Of a stretch of 64,000 nucleotides of DNA, positions 1-12,263 are shown piece by piece. The notes beneath the pieces are model-generated. The model made no database searches. It worked only from the letters and a program-made list of their open reading frames with translations, and was not told the DNA's origin. How positions within the stretch are numbered: position 1 is the first letter of the stretch; every line of letters begins with the position of its first letter. The stretch spans positions 3,224,001 to 3,288,000 of the forward strand of contig NC_085890.1 in assembly GCF_035222375.1 (NCBI RefSeq), written 5' to 3'. The stretch is from Podospora pseudocomata (lineage: Eukaryota; Ascomycota; Sordariomycetes; Sordariales; Podosporaceae). The position numbers and the translations under genes were made by a program.

Positions 1-3000
1 TCCTCAATGACACCCTCTGCCCCCACCAGATCTAGACCACACCAAGACCGCGCTGCTAGCTGCGGATCATGGGTTGACAGAAATAGTCGGCGTAACCCAA
101 AACTGACGACCGCATTCCCCTCCCTCAGCTCCTCTTAAAGCCAAGGCGGCGGAATCCTCAGCTCAGGGCAACAACAAAAGGGAAACCCGGACATGGTGTT
201 GCACCTTCTCTTCCAGCTGTCGGTCCATTGCCTGTCAGGTGCTCACAGAGTGTAACACAACTTTGATACCCGGGGCTGTTGAGGGTGTCACCCAAAGGGT
301 ATTTTGGTTAGGGTTTATGTCAGCCTGCATATGACGGGCAGTACTCGGATGAATCTACGGCGTGATGCGGTACGCGAGCTGCTTTCCCCATATATGTGCA
401 CCGCACGCGAGTCCGACCTCTGTTGGCACCCAGATATAACAAGCTGTGGCTGTGATTGCATCATTCAGGGACGATGCGGCTGATTTTCATGTTGAGAACC
501 TTCCAGCCCCTCGGAATAATGGCTGGTGTTTACCGTCTGAAACTCTTGGCCAATCAAAGGAAATAACAATCAGCGAGATAGCAATGCTCGATGGGCCCGT
601 TGTCACATGAATTCGGTCAGAACCCAAAACCTCGGGGCTGTCCAGCCTGATGGTTCACCGCAAGTTCAAGTTACATCACATATTATGACTGGTTACAGTT
701 TAACGTAGATCCAGGGATACGTTTTGGCAGCTTTCGTCAGAGTCTGGTGTGGAGGGAGATCTCCTAGTCGCTTATGACACCGGTATGTGAAACTTCTTTA
801 TCAGGTGTTAGGAGAACTCCTGAAACTGTCTGTCTAGTTATTCTATGAGGTACAAAGGGTCCGGAGAACAACTATCTCTTTTCGCAAACTCGGGGAGAAT
901 CGGAAGTAGAGGTCATAAAGACAGCACGTTTACGACTATTGACATCTGAGTGAAGCAGCCATCATCAAAATCAAGAGATTTATAGCTCTTCATGTTAACT
1001 GTGCTTCCAACAGAATTGCAACCGTACCGGCCCACACTGACAAAGATATGTTCCTTCAACTTGAGAAAACTCCTCTTCATGCATGAACTGTTCTACCATT
1101 CTTACGAACACCCAAAACCAGAAAAAACGTGGTTGAGAATAGACGGTGTTGTGTTCCCAAAGCCAAGACGAAAAAACCGGGGTTCGGACTTTAATAGCTG
1201 CTTTCTGATTGGTCAATCCATGCCTGCCACTTCCTGTTTCGGAAGGTACACCTCCGGCTTTGCTCTACTCGCCAACCACTCGCTACCGACTGCCAACCAT
1301 CGACCACACCCATTCGAGAAAGAAACGCGCTTGCCGCGGAGCACTAGCCGCCGATCTTGAGACGTTCTGAGAAAGCGCATTGCCGTTGCACACACCGCTT
1401 CTGCAAGTTTGTGGGGTGCTTTTTGGCGAGCTTCCCGTTTTTCCAGCGTGGGGTGGGAATTTTGGCTGTGTGAGACACCCTAACCCTCTTCTTGCCCCAT
1501 CTCGCTCACTTGACACACCAGACGAACAACCAAGACCAGTATGACGGTTATGCTCCCGTCCTGCTATCACATCAAGAGTTTAATGCTTCGCAGAAATGCT
1601 GGGCAACCTCCATTCGAGGCTTCCAAGCTGTCGATCTCCCACCTTCCCGAAAGAATCACACGCACACCTCCCGAGACCAGGCAAGCTGCTGATAGCCTCA
1701 CCCTCACGACATCTATCGGCCTCTCAATCAACATCTTGGCCCAAGCCACGCCGTTTCATTGAGAATCCCCCAACATCCATATTCGCCCCGAAACAGGATT
1801 CACCTACCTCATTATGACCCGTCTGCCAAATTTCCGACCTTGTCAACAAATAGGCTCGAAGTCATCTAGAGCCACCAGATGCTGATGTTGGAGTGAATGC
1901 CGAGACAATAAACTTGCACAGCATCTGCATACGACCCACCCTTTTTAGCCTGTATTATCCCAAGCTGACAGCCTGACAGGTCTCACTCAGCAGTGAACAT
2001 CCATCCAATCTAGCATCGTCTTGTCATATTTAAGCATCTCATATTCATTCAGCCCCCCCATCAGGTTGTATTCAACATACATCGATACAATCGCAGATCA
2101 AGAAACGACATGTGACAATCATCTACCGCTTCTTTACCCCAGACCCTATAAGACGACCCATCCCTGCAACCCAATATCTCGTCTCAGCCCTCCACCTCCT
2201 CATCAAGTCGCCCCGATCTCCTTCCCCTTGTGCCATGTGCATCATGAGCTCTCAGCCAGTCACATCATGTCGATCGTGGTTCTAGAACCCCCGGCACTGA
2301 TCTTAGACAGCGGCAGATCTCATCTTCACGACGATACGCACCTCGACACGGGGAAAAAAGGCTCCACAAATCTTCCTTCCACTCATCAATGATTTCCATT
2401 GGTCTGGTACTGCCGTTGTTGCCTTCTGCGAGGGGACAGGCGTCGGAACATTTCGCACTTGTCGGGATACCCGGGGTAAAATAGATATTGATGGCGATCC
2501 CTCTGGTTCTACATAGCCGGCATATTCTCAAGCGTTACGAGCCAACCGTTCACCTGTCGTCCATGTCCCGAGTCTGCCCGTCCCCGTTTCTTCGTCGTGG
2601 TGCCTATGAGGGGAACCAAACCAAGCCCGGCGGCTCTCTGGAGATCTTCATCGCGAGATTGGTCTACAAATCTCCCTGGGAAAATGCCAAAAGGAAAGCA
2701 CGAAGCCATCTCGGGGATATCTCGCGAAGCCTGAGCAGGCGCCCAGTGGGCATCAATGCCGTCCGACCCGGCCTAAGACCGAATACCGTTGATACTGCAA
2801 CAAGAAGTTAACCTCGTCGACAGTCTCAGCACTCTATGCTATATTCCAGCCCAAATATTGAAGATCGGCCTTGGTTTGGCCTCGGGCGTGTTACGGGTCT
2901 CAGTAATAGGCCCCGAAAGACCAAGCGGCAGGACTCTCTGCCTATCATATATCAACCTTGGATGGACACCCCTGCCTTGTAAATACCCCTTTCCAAGGCA

Positions 3001-4438
3001 AAAGTCAAGATAGCTGATAGCGTCTATGACGGCCAATGACGCCTTGATCATTACCGCTGCCACCTGAACATCGAAATCGTGGCATTACAGCCAACTTGCT
3101 CGTATACGCTCTTTTCTTCCCACCATTCATGTGAGGCAAACGACACTTGTGGTTTTCATATCAATAGGTACTGTGATCCCGATACCCCGCCGGCCTGACA
3201 TTGCTCCCAGAGTGTGAAGGAGCGCCCAGGTTCCGAAGTCAATATTGACTTTTCCTCTGGTTGGCGCCCGTGTCAAGGATAAGCGAGCGAGCGGAGGCGA
3301 ACCATACACTCTATGTTCACCCGCGGTTATTTTAACGCTCGCTCTCCAGTTTTCTTTTTCCCCCACGAACTAAATAAAACTAGCGCAACGGGGCCCCGTC
3401 AAATAGCCTACAAAAGTTTCAACCGCTGAACCAGCGTCGAGACTTGTCAAACTTGTCAAACGGGAAGGGAGTCTGGGTCGCTCTTGGCAGGGCACTAGTT
3501 TGAGAAGCTAAAGGGGAGGAAAGGGATGGGAGAAGTGAAATAGATGATGCAATATCTGCGTGTGAATCAGGCTTGATTGCAAGTTTGAGGCTGTGCTGGG
3601 GAGTAGTAGCTGAGGGGTGGGTAGAGGTCGAGGCGGGGGGGAAGGGGGTTATGGGGGTCTGAAATCCACGGGCGGTGCCTGCCCGTGTGGTGCACAAGTA
3701 GGAGCTGATCGAAAGGAAGTAGACGCAAGGCGATGACCCACTTGGGAGGGGAACGATGAAAGTAAGACGCCATAAAGAAGGGACCACAGAAAAAAAGAAC
3801 AAGATGACAAGTGAGCAGCTGTGCTTATCCCGGACTTTGGTCTCAGCTCCAGAATGATGGTGTTTTTGCCCACCTAGCTTCACTCTCGACTGTGTAGCAG
3901 CAACGTCGAGCTAGTCTCACTGGTCACTCTCTGGTAATCGAGGAAGATTGCATACCTAAAGTCTCGCATTCCAACATATCATCCCCACTCCAGACCCTCC
4001 AACTTGAACACAACGTACATCCCACCTTTTCCTCCACCACAAGTCTGCCACAGGACCAAGATACCACCGATCATCCGATAACGCAAGGAAACGGAGACCA
4101 TAACTTCTAATCTGATATCATCATCTTTTGTCGTCCCCTCTCAAGCTTGGATCTGTCCCGTGGTGGTGATGCAAAGCGGAGGCTGACCAACCGCGCGCCC
4201 GCTTGTGACGGAGCCAGGGCCCGAAAGCTCCGGCGAGACAACCACATCCCACTTCTGGGCTCGTTGTGGGTCTCGGTATTCCTCTGTAGATCTGGCGGGC
4301 CGGGAGCCGGTATCTTTGAGAGATCATGATGTACCTATTCGTGATGACTTGAGGGTGAGAAAGTTCATCGGCCGCAAGGCATCATCCACGTGAGATTGGT
4401 AGGGTAACTGTGCAACTTGTGTTATTATACCTTGAGGT
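1..4438. other. Gene-poor left end, no supported gene
   Basis: Only short, overlapping reading frames (longest 154 codons, at 3419-3883 on the minus strand) occur here, on both strands, and none shows a domain, a signal peptide with a plausible body, or a convincing splice chain. The stretch around 3890-4120 is rich in C, T and A, like a fungal promoter or 5' leader, but no recognisable coding region follows it. I see no tRNA, transposon or repeat. Confidence 0.5.
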
Positions 4439-6333
4439 TTACGCTATGCATAGAAAGAAAGCTATTCGATGAAGGGAATTTTCAGAATCCGAATTGTTGT
4501 CATTTTGATCTCGCAACATGAATAAGCCTGGCAGGAGATGGCGTAGATGGTTATCGCGATGGGGTAGATTGTTCTCTGTTATCGGGATGGAGGCCTGATA
4601 GCCTCGCTTGTCGCCCAACGGGTTGCTTTCGTCATTGGGGATGACCGGGTAGACGGTACGCTCCAAGAGGCTGGCCAAGGAGTAACCATCGAGATCATGC
4701 TCGGTTTGCCCAGTTTGTGCTGCCTGGGGGCCTGTAAGCCGTTGGAGATGAGGCGTATGATCGGCCATTGTGGGGATGAAAGTCACGCACTGGAGATGAC
4801 GCACCCTTGAGACGATGCAGCTGATGATGATGTCTTGCATGACTGCAGCTTGTTGGTTGTATACGCCACCCAAACTCAACGAAGTAAGTCCAAAGTGCTT
4901 TCGCAAGATAAATATCGGTTGTGTCTTCTGGCGCCACCCCACCGAGACACTGCGCTCGGAGACATGGTCTGCTTCCTGTTGACTCCCTAGATACTTTGAG
5001 GTGATCATGGGCCTTATATCCCTCACGATCAGTCTCGTCGTAAAAAACCGTGAATTTTGACACGTCCACTTCGGGCATTGCGAATGCAGTATAGGTATGA
5101 AGGTACGTATCAGGGCTCGGCTGAGAACCGCCGCCCGCCTATCAGGATCACTGGGGAAACCGTGGATGTCTTTCTAGTAACTGCACGCGGAAGGAAACGT
5201 ACGAGATTTTCAATTTGGCTTTACACCAGACACGCCTGAGAGGATATCAGATGTCAATTGAGTGTTTCTGATGATCTGGTCGAAAGATACGAGGCTAGGT
5301 ATCACTTTCACTGGGGACCCAAGGCTACCTAAGATAATCTAGCAGTGGGTTTTGGGCTGTACCAACTCCTCCACATAACATTGACACCATTACCCTTCTC
5401 AAAGTTCCAGTTTGCAAGGCGATTGTCGTTGGGTTTGCCCATATCATCATCCACCCAGAACCCGACAGCCCAGAGCCTCGCATGATCTTTGCCAATCACA
5501 ACATCCTCCAGTTTGTCCCAATCATCTAGCAGACCCCTGAGAAATTCAGTTGTGTTCTGAGTGGGAGTCTTGCACTTGAACTCGAAAAGGTGCCAGGGCT
5601 GAGTTGGACCAGCGTTACCATAGATGTTCAAATCCACACGCCTCAGGTCATTGTAGACGAACGTCTCGCGTCTCAGCCCGGCGCCTGTGTTATATCCTCG
5701 CAGATCAGCTCAAGTTCGATGTCAGGGTCGTAAGACATGAAATCTATTTCATCGTACCGTTTAGTTGCACAGCTAGACGGTATCCCAAATCAGCTTGCAA
5801 CCATGCTTCCCAACCATATCCGAATTGATGAATGCGTGAGACTTTCTGACTGTTCTCCTTCACCCAACCCATAATGATCTTTTTGATGGGTTCTGGCTTG
5901 TCCGGGCTGAAGTAGGCTGCCTGCATGGAAGACATGGTGAAGCTGGGCTGCTTTGAGACAGACTTTCAACAAAAGGTTGAATGTGTGTGTGATGATGACG
6001 AACTTGGATCTTTTCGACTTTGGATGATTGCAGAGATCTTTAGGCATGTAGAGGGCAGCACTCAGGCTCAGGTTCTTATTCTCGTGGAATGAGATGGAGC
6101 CGAATGCTTGATCCAGTGTGAACAACTCCGCCAAACGGCAGCTTGATCGTCAACCATTCCCGATGAAGCATAGAAGAGATCACCTGGACCAAAAAAGAAG
6201 TTGATTTCCGCCCAGGAATACATTGCACATCCCTTGCTTGACCGAGAGCGAGAACGTCCGATGACCTCGCAATGAGTTCCAGCTCAGCTCCATTGTGGGC
6301 ACGAAGTGTGCGTGGGGATTCCGTCATGTTCAA
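4439..6333 (-). pseudogene. Decayed gene with a nuclease-like D..ExK stretch
   Basis: Coding-like sequence on the minus strand is spread over several frames. Recognisable pieces are a central part (5330-5935) that reads like one protein: an aromatic stretch (FGYGWEAWLQADLGYRL), an acidic stretch (MSYDPDIELELICEDI), then VDLNIYG followed about 15 residues later by WHLFEFKCK. The last two together have the D...(D/E)xK spacing of PD-(D/E)XK nuclease folds, but this is a pattern resemblance only. Upstream (5790-6333) and downstream (4439-5078) pieces may belong to the same gene or to neighbours. No single open frame or clean intron chain covers it, so it looks broken in several places. Function is unknown. 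An unannotated multi-intron gene is the alternative. Confidence 0.5.
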
Positions 6334-7264
6334 TGTTGGTCCGGCGGTTAAAACCGAACTATTCCAAACTTGTGATGTCTGAATGGATGTGAAAGAACTT
6401 CAATAGTCATCTTTAGTCATTCTCACAGACCCATTCATTATTCCAAGTATTGGAATGGCGCAGACATCCAAATTCGGTAGGTTTCATCGTTCGCTGGCTA
6501 GACCCCGCTCTGACTTTTCAGCTGGTGATATGTATGCAGGAACTTCAATTGAGCGGCTACCAGGGTTTCTATTGGATTTCAGCTGGCTGAAAGGTTACTC
6601 GCGAAGCACGTGGAGGATCGGTCGCAAATATTGACGTGATAGTCTAGACTCCTATATTCCGTACGACGTAATCGGCTGAAGACGTGAAGCGCGGTAAAAG
6701 TGGAAACTTCGACATTTCATCACGGTGATAGACGAGGCTCTTTGAGCACCGAAGATGGATGTGATGTGATCAGTTCATCTTAGCAATCGGGGTTCTCCTA
6801 TCTCCGACACCACCTGGTCTGAAGTTAAACTAAAGTCCACATGCAGTCACAGTTCGACAGAACGTGGTGGGTCTGATCCGAAGTGTTATGTGATTTCTCA
6901 TACTAGTTCTCCTTGAAAGCCTTAACCAGCCAGCCATCTGAGTCTAATTACACAGTGATGATTTCCACGCTCAACTGACCCCTTCAGAGTGAAAGGTAGA
7001 GGCTGTTACCGCCCTAATCGTCGGTCTCTGAGACCGTGGCATGTGGGCAGAGCGGTAAAGCCGATCAATATCACATGCAGAGAAATCCAAACGGGAGGGG
7101 ACTTCAGGCTCCTTCCAGGCCCATAGATCACATAGAACAACGAGCCCATTCTGAATCCGTATTTATGACAATTGTCAACTAGATAATGAATTACTACAGA
7201 AAATAATTGGAAACCCCTAAAAAATCAATACAAGCAGAAAAAAAAGAAAACAGTTGCCCAAAGC
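6334..7264. other. Intergenic stretch, nothing recognised
   Basis: No reading frame with coding character, no repeat and no RNA gene was seen. It separates the decayed gene at 4439-6333 from the 3' end of the minus-strand gene at 7265-8740; the A-rich part near 7170-7250 is consistent with that gene's 3' untranslated region. Confidence 0.4.
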
Positions 7265-8740
7265 TCACAGCTTCGCCTTTTCCTGGCCACCTTCAGCTTC
7301 GGTGTCGTCGTATTTAATAGACATGAACTTCCCAGGGTAGTACTTGGCAGCCCACATCTGCGCCAGCATCTTCTGATCAATATCCTTCAGGTAGTAGTTG
7401 ATGGGAACGCCGGAGTCTCCCTCGGAGGCTTTCTTCAGATAGTCCTCCAGTGCCGTCATCATCGAGTTGACGTCCAGGACTTTGTTCTTCTCCCCATCGA
7501 TGACCGCCAACGCGCTCAGCGAGGACTCAATAGCCTTGCCTTGCATCTCGGAGGCCTGTCCACTCGTTCGCGAAGCCTCGGCCATGGATTGCACCGTGGA
7601 CTGCTCTGATGAGGTGGCGTTCTGGATGGCGGCGACGGCTGCCATGTTGGCGCTTGGGTCAAAATCGGCAAACTTCTCGGCCGTCTTTGAGACCAAGTTG
7701 GCAACCATCGAGGGAATCACGCCCATCGTCAGGACTGTCACGTGAGACTGGACGTTCTGCTGACTGAGGAGGTTCTTGACGTCGCTGGCAAACTTGGCGT
7801 TGACGCCTACTTTACCCTCAGCTCTGGCGAACCAGGCACCCGTGTCCATGGTGCGCTGCATGGACATGGCTGCGGCCTCCATGGTCTCAGAGGCAGAGGT
7901 CTGCGTGGAGTTGAGAATGTGGACCATGCCGATGAAGCTCGATCCAAAGGTGGTGCCGGAGATGATGGAGAATTTCTCCTTGTCTTCTTGGCTCTCGTTC
8001 ATGGCACACTTCATCATGCTGCTGCCGCTCGTCGGATCCAGCTTCTTGCCGGGGTAGAGATGGTTCCACACCTTGATGGCCTTGTCGACGTGCATCACGA
8101 AAGGGGCCACGATCGATGCGTTCTTGTGCGTGCAGCTCACAGACAGCACGAGGGTACCCTCGATGCTGTGCGATTTCACTTGCCGGCTGACCTGACTCGA
8201 AGCTGCGGTGCCGATCTTCATGGACTGGTCGGTGCCAAAGACGCCGCTGACGGCGCCTGACACGTACGAGGCGATCTGGGCGCTGTAGGCAGACGAGTTC
8301 TGCGAGTTTGAGTCGAAGGAGAAATACTGAACGTCCATGTTCATGGTGTCGGCGGCAAGTGGCATTGTCTTAATCTCGCTGCGCAGGTAGTCGACAGGGC
8401 TTTCGATCTGCTTGTGAACCGAGTGTATCTTCTGACGCAGTTGCTGGATCTGAGGCTCGGCCGCCATTCTGGCAGCTGCATACGTGACCGCGGCCTTCTC
8501 CACGGCGTCGTTCAGCTTCTTCAGCTCCTCGTCCAGAGCATCAGTCTTGATGCCAAGGTTTCTGAGTTCGGTCTTGGTCATCGTCAGACCTCTCTTGGAC
8601 GAGATGAGAGAGTTGAGAGCATCGTGAGCGGCGTCGACAGGGGCTTGCAACTTTGAGATGGCTTCGACATTCGCCAGTGCCTCCTCGCTCACCACGCTCA
8701 TCAACACCAGACTCGGGTCGTAGGGTATGGAGCTAGGCAT
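7265..8740 (-). CDS. Conserved-looking fungal protein of unknown function, 491 aa
   Basis: A single uninterrupted exon starting at an ATG (8738-8740 on the plus strand as CAT) encodes 491 residues. No signal peptide is present. Residues about 50-115 are Lys/Glu/Ala/Leu-rich and probably coiled coil. A Gly/Ser-rich stretch follows (residues about 150-185, including YVSGAVSGVFGTDQS), then a beta-like region with VLSVSCTHKNASIVAPF and WNHLYPGKKL, and an Ala/Ser/Met-rich C-terminal half. The low number of Cys, the absence of membrane helices and the lack of targeting signals suggest a cytosolic protein. I do not recognise a named domain. Codon use (third-position C/G) matches the surrounding intact genes, so it is very probably a real, expressed gene. 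Confidence 0.88.
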   Translation of the reverse strand: MPSSIPYDPSLVLMSVVSEEALANVEAISKLQAPVDAAHDALNSLISSKRGLTMTKTELRNLGIKTDALDEELKKLNDAVEKAAVTYAAARMAAEPQIQQLRQKIHSVHKQIESPVDYLRSEIKTMPLAADTMNMDVQYFSFDSNSQNSSAYSAQIASYVSGAVSGVFGTDQSMKIGTAASSQVSRQVKSHSIEGTLVLSVSCTHKNASIVAPFVMHVDKAIKVWNHLYPGKKLDPTSGSSMMKCAMNESQEDKEKFSIISGTTFGSSFIGMVHILNSTQTSASETMEAAAMSMQRTMDTGAWFARAEGKVGVNAKFASDVKNLLSQQNVQSHVTVLTMGVIPSMVANLVSKTAEKFADFDPSANMAAVAAIQNATSSEQSTVQSMAEASRTSGQASEMQGKAIESSLSALAVIDGEKNKVLDVNSMMTALEDYLKKASEGDSGVPINYYLKDIDQKMLAQMWAAKYYPGKFMSIKYDDTEAEGGQEKAKL

Positions 8741-9964
8741 GGTGTTGAGTTTGGTGGGCCAAAATGTAGAAGAGAAGTAAAGAAAGGTGTCCTGTTGATG
8801 TCGAAAATCAAGTTCAACGGCGTCAAGAGTTTGTGGGATGTGAGACTAGAGCAGGTGAGGGTTGGAAAGTAGGAATCTTATGATTCATAATCACATTGAA
8901 GCAGGCCAACTTGGTAAAGTACATTTTCGGAATAGCTGTCTCTTGATCATTTGATTGCCCATCTCTCGGAGCGAAAATAGTTGCAGGTGCCTCTGTGCTT
9001 CAGGCAGCCACGGAAGCGTCGTTCGGGCCATAGTCGGGCGTCCATATGGGAGCTGAAAAAGACCAACAATCGATCGGCAGGACGGAACTTTGTGCAGCAC
9101 ATACCTATCCATATCGAGTGCCACCTACAGCTACTAGGGCGTGATGTCGGTCGTGATATGAGACGGAGGACTACTCCTCTGGTCGTGCCTTTGTGATCAG
9201 CGGAAGTGACAGAGGCTCCGTTGCCCTTGCAACAGGCCTATTGGATTCTGGACTCGACACTAGCGAAGTCGAGTTGACCAGTTTGAGGAAGATGTCGTGT
9301 GCTCTTCCAGCGCTGATGGTTGAAGGTATCTTCATCACTTTCGGCCTCCACACGACCGACGAGGAGGAGGTTTCATTGAATCCGAAAGGTGTGTGCCGAA
9401 TTGGACCCGGTGACACCATCATGTCTGTTTTAGGAGGACAAGTCGCTGGTTAGTGTAATTTTCTGAGCTGATCGCGGAACTATTTGCAATTGCTCGTAGT
9501 CTGATACGACCTTGGTGGGAGTGAGAGGTTTGTTTGAATCAAAGAGATGTCGTCTGGACTCGACGCTAGTGAGATCAGTCCCTATATTTTACGGGCGGTT
9601 AACCTGCATGGTCACCGACGCAGGTACTAGTTCGGTGACATGCAGTGGTCACGGGTAGGCACTTTGGGGGATGCAAGCCTTCCCGAGCGGGCTGTTGGAG
9701 GGTTTCATTGGATCCTCAATATTGGACGGCCATGTTGGGTCTAGACCCCCGTTCGCGTTTGAGCTGATCCTGCACATCATGCCCTACCAACATGGAGCAG
9801 GTCTCAGCCAGCCCAACGTCTTTCAGCCGCCCTGCTACGCTTCTTTCGGTTTGTTTGCCACATCCTAACTAACCCACAGCTAATGTATATGAGAAGCACG
9901 AGCATATCAATATGTTCATAGGACAATTAACATTACCATCTTCATCGCATATTGAGCAGCCATC
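8741..9964. other. Intergenic stretch between divergent genes
   Basis: Shared upstream region of the minus-strand gene ending at 8740 and the plus-strand PEX11-like gene starting at 9965. A plus-strand frame at 9193-9453 (86 codons, GTG start) has no recognised domain. Two short related strings, TCTGGACTCGAC(A/G)CTAG, occur near 9246 and 9550, about 300 bp apart; they may be a diverged direct repeat. Nothing else is supported. Confidence 0.35.
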
Positions 9965-10973
9965 ATGTCGAGCTTGAACTCACACACCATGTACGAAGAG
10001 ATCAACGCAACCAGTCTTGAGACGTCCACCACGTCTGAGATCATCTACCCTGTTGCCGTACAACGAAACAAGTCCACAATGGCGTTGGGTCCCAAGGCCG
10101 CAGTGCAAGTGAGCAAACCAGACCGTTTGCTTTTCAGGTTGGAGAAGTGAGTTCTTGCCAAACAAAGACGGGTCCAGACGGTGCTGTTTTGCTCACACCA
10201 CTGGTACCTCCAGATTGTTCAGACCAACCAAGGACCTGGGCTCTGTCCTCACCACCTTTAACTACTTCCTCTATCTCTTGGCCTACTTTGACGCCAAAGC
10301 CCACAACTTCAAGTCCCAAGCCCTGTCCCTCGTCACGAAACATGCCTCTGTTGACGGCGCCCTTTCCGGTGCCACCGCCCACCCCGAGGGTTCGCCCTTT
10401 GCCAAACTGGGGGCAGTGGTCTACAACGCACGCACGACCCTGCGCCTCTTCGGCCTTCTGCCCCTCTACGTGAGGGCGAGAAAGCTGATGACTGACTCGA
10501 AGGACATGGACAAGGTGCTTTGGGCCGTTTCCGCAGTCCAATGTTCCCTGTTTGCCATTTTCCAGTTCCTCGAGAACGTGGCATTTCTCACCGAAAACGG
10601 CGTCCTGACGTCCCGTGCCAGGGCTGGTCAGTTGGGCGGACGCGTGGCAGCCATGTACAAGATAGCACATCGTGCCTGGTTCCTGGGCCATGTGTGCGAC
10701 TTTGCCCGTTTGATGCGCGAGGCGCAGATTTTCTTCCGCAGGAAGCACATCGACAAGGAGGATATCACTGAGGAGGAGGCCGAGAGGGCATCCCAGTGGT
10801 ACTACGACTGGATTCGCCCGCTGGCCTGGCTGCCGATCGGTTGGCAGCTCTCGGCGTGGACGGAGGACGGCATGTCGGGCAAGTTCAACAACTTGGGACT
10901 TCGGGGCGTTGCTGGTGTCTTGGCTGATTTGAAGAGGACGGCTACGCTTTGGGATGCCACCAAGGATGCTTGA
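9965..10973 (+). CDS. PEX11-family peroxisomal membrane protein
   Basis: Two exons, 9965-10146 and 10214-10973, give 313 residues. The 67-nt intron (GTGAGT..CAG) joins FRLEK to LFRPTKDLG in frame. The region after the splice (PDRLLFRLEKLFRPTKDLGS, then a hydrophobic VLTTFNYFLYLLAYF segment) has the amphipathic N-terminal helix and spacing typical of PEX11-type proteins, which bind and elongate peroxisomal membrane before fission. Further family-like parts are TTLRLFGLLPLY, the hydrophobic LWAVSAVQCSLFAIFQFLENVAFL and a C-terminal YDWIRPLAWLPIGWQLSAW. The first 45 residues are low-complexity and specific to this gene. It is closer in feel to the fungal PEX11C-like group than to PEX11 itself, but I cannot confirm the subgroup. 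The C-terminal helix should anchor it in the peroxisomal membrane. Confidence 0.85.
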
Positions 10974-12263
10974 GTCAAGTTACCTACATGGGTGGTTTGG
11001 GCATTCCCATCAGAAACGCCTCTAGGGATGGCTCTTTGCCGGTTCCAGTTGTGAGGCTCTCGAGATGGCTTGCCTTGTCAAAATTCCTTTCATTTCATGT
11101 CTTTTATCTTTCTTTTCTGTCTCCTCCATGTAGTTCGTACACACATAGTTTAGCCTTATTGCTCTTCATTCCCTCTCTTCTCCTGTCAATCCACTCAGAT
11201 GTTCATCATTGCAACTAGTTATATCAATCGCATGGCTTCTCCTCCCTCATCCAGCAGTTAAGCGATGACATCAGCAAGTAGGAGTTTCATGCTCAACACA
11301 AAGTTATGACGGCATCTTAGCATAATGCAGTGAAATGTAATTCCCCTACATTTGCATGATGCAGAAACAGATTTGTTTGGATCATATCGTTATCAATCTC
11401 CGAAAGCGATGTATTGAGGCTTCGATGAGTTACGGAAGAGCAGTTTGAGCCGAGATTCCAACACCTCAAACCGACTTGAAGCGCCCACGGCGAGACCTGA
11501 GATATCAATAGTCAATCCAGAGAGGCTAGAACTTTGACTACATCCGGAGGGTCGCCGTCAGCTGAGCCGCAGAAGCGCTTATGCCGGTGTATCTCCGTGG
11601 CCAATATCTGTGATGTGACCTCGCTACCCTCGGTATCAGAGGCTCCTGTTGTCTAGACTCGACGTTATCGAACTCCAGACTCACCATTTCGAGCATGATC
11701 GGCTTCTTGGCATACTCCTGGGCTATTGGCCAATAGTCAAGGTTGCGTGATTCCTTTACGCCGACCTCGGACATCGTGCGGCGTTGGGTGGCACTATTGG
11801 ATAATCTGAACCGCAGGGTTCCCCGGAAACAGTTAGAGGTTCGTGATTCCCGTCGATATGGCAGGTTACATCCCGTCAACAACATGAGCATTCAGTGCAT
11901 TTTGATACCGATGTACCAGAGTAGGTCTCCTCTCAGCTGGTGGCTGACTTGTAGGGACCTGCGCTTTGGAAAAACGATGGAGTGTTTGGTCTCATTGGGT
12001 GAGTTCACGTGAGTACCATTGTACCCATGTACCTAGGTACCTAGTTCATCGGCGTCCACCAGTATGTATACACTGCAGGCCCAGTGCGCATAACACTCGA
12101 GGCTGTACATAAGAACAATGCGCCAGGCGTGAGCCCATAACTGCATGCTGGGTTCTCCACGCGGCATTTCATCTCAAAGCTTTCATACTTGCACCGACGT
12201 AGTCGACGAGACATTGAAACCTTTACTTTGCATCTGCCATATTTACCTTGCTTCGTCACCACC
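10974..12263. other. Intergenic stretch
   Basis: Lies between the PEX11-like gene and the eight-exon gene starting at 12264, both on the plus strand. A minus-strand frame at 11538-11891 (117 codons) has no recognised domain. A short palindromic GTACCTAGGTACCTAG run is at 12028-12043. No gene, RNA or transposon is supported. Confidence 0.35.

Noticed and set aside
305-316. TTAGGG-like string near the left edge
   Set aside because: Single occurrence (GGTTAGGGTTT), not an array; no evidence for a telomere.
3419-3883. 154-codon minus-strand frame
   Set aside because: Ser/Pro/Thr-rich low complexity, no domain and overlapped by other random frames; not enough to call a gene.
9193-9453. 86-codon plus-strand frame
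   Set aside because: GTG start, no recognised domain and no splice partners; left as unassigned intergenic sequence.
10134-10748. 204-codon minus-strand frame
   Set aside because: Antisense to the PEX11-like gene, which has the family motif pattern.
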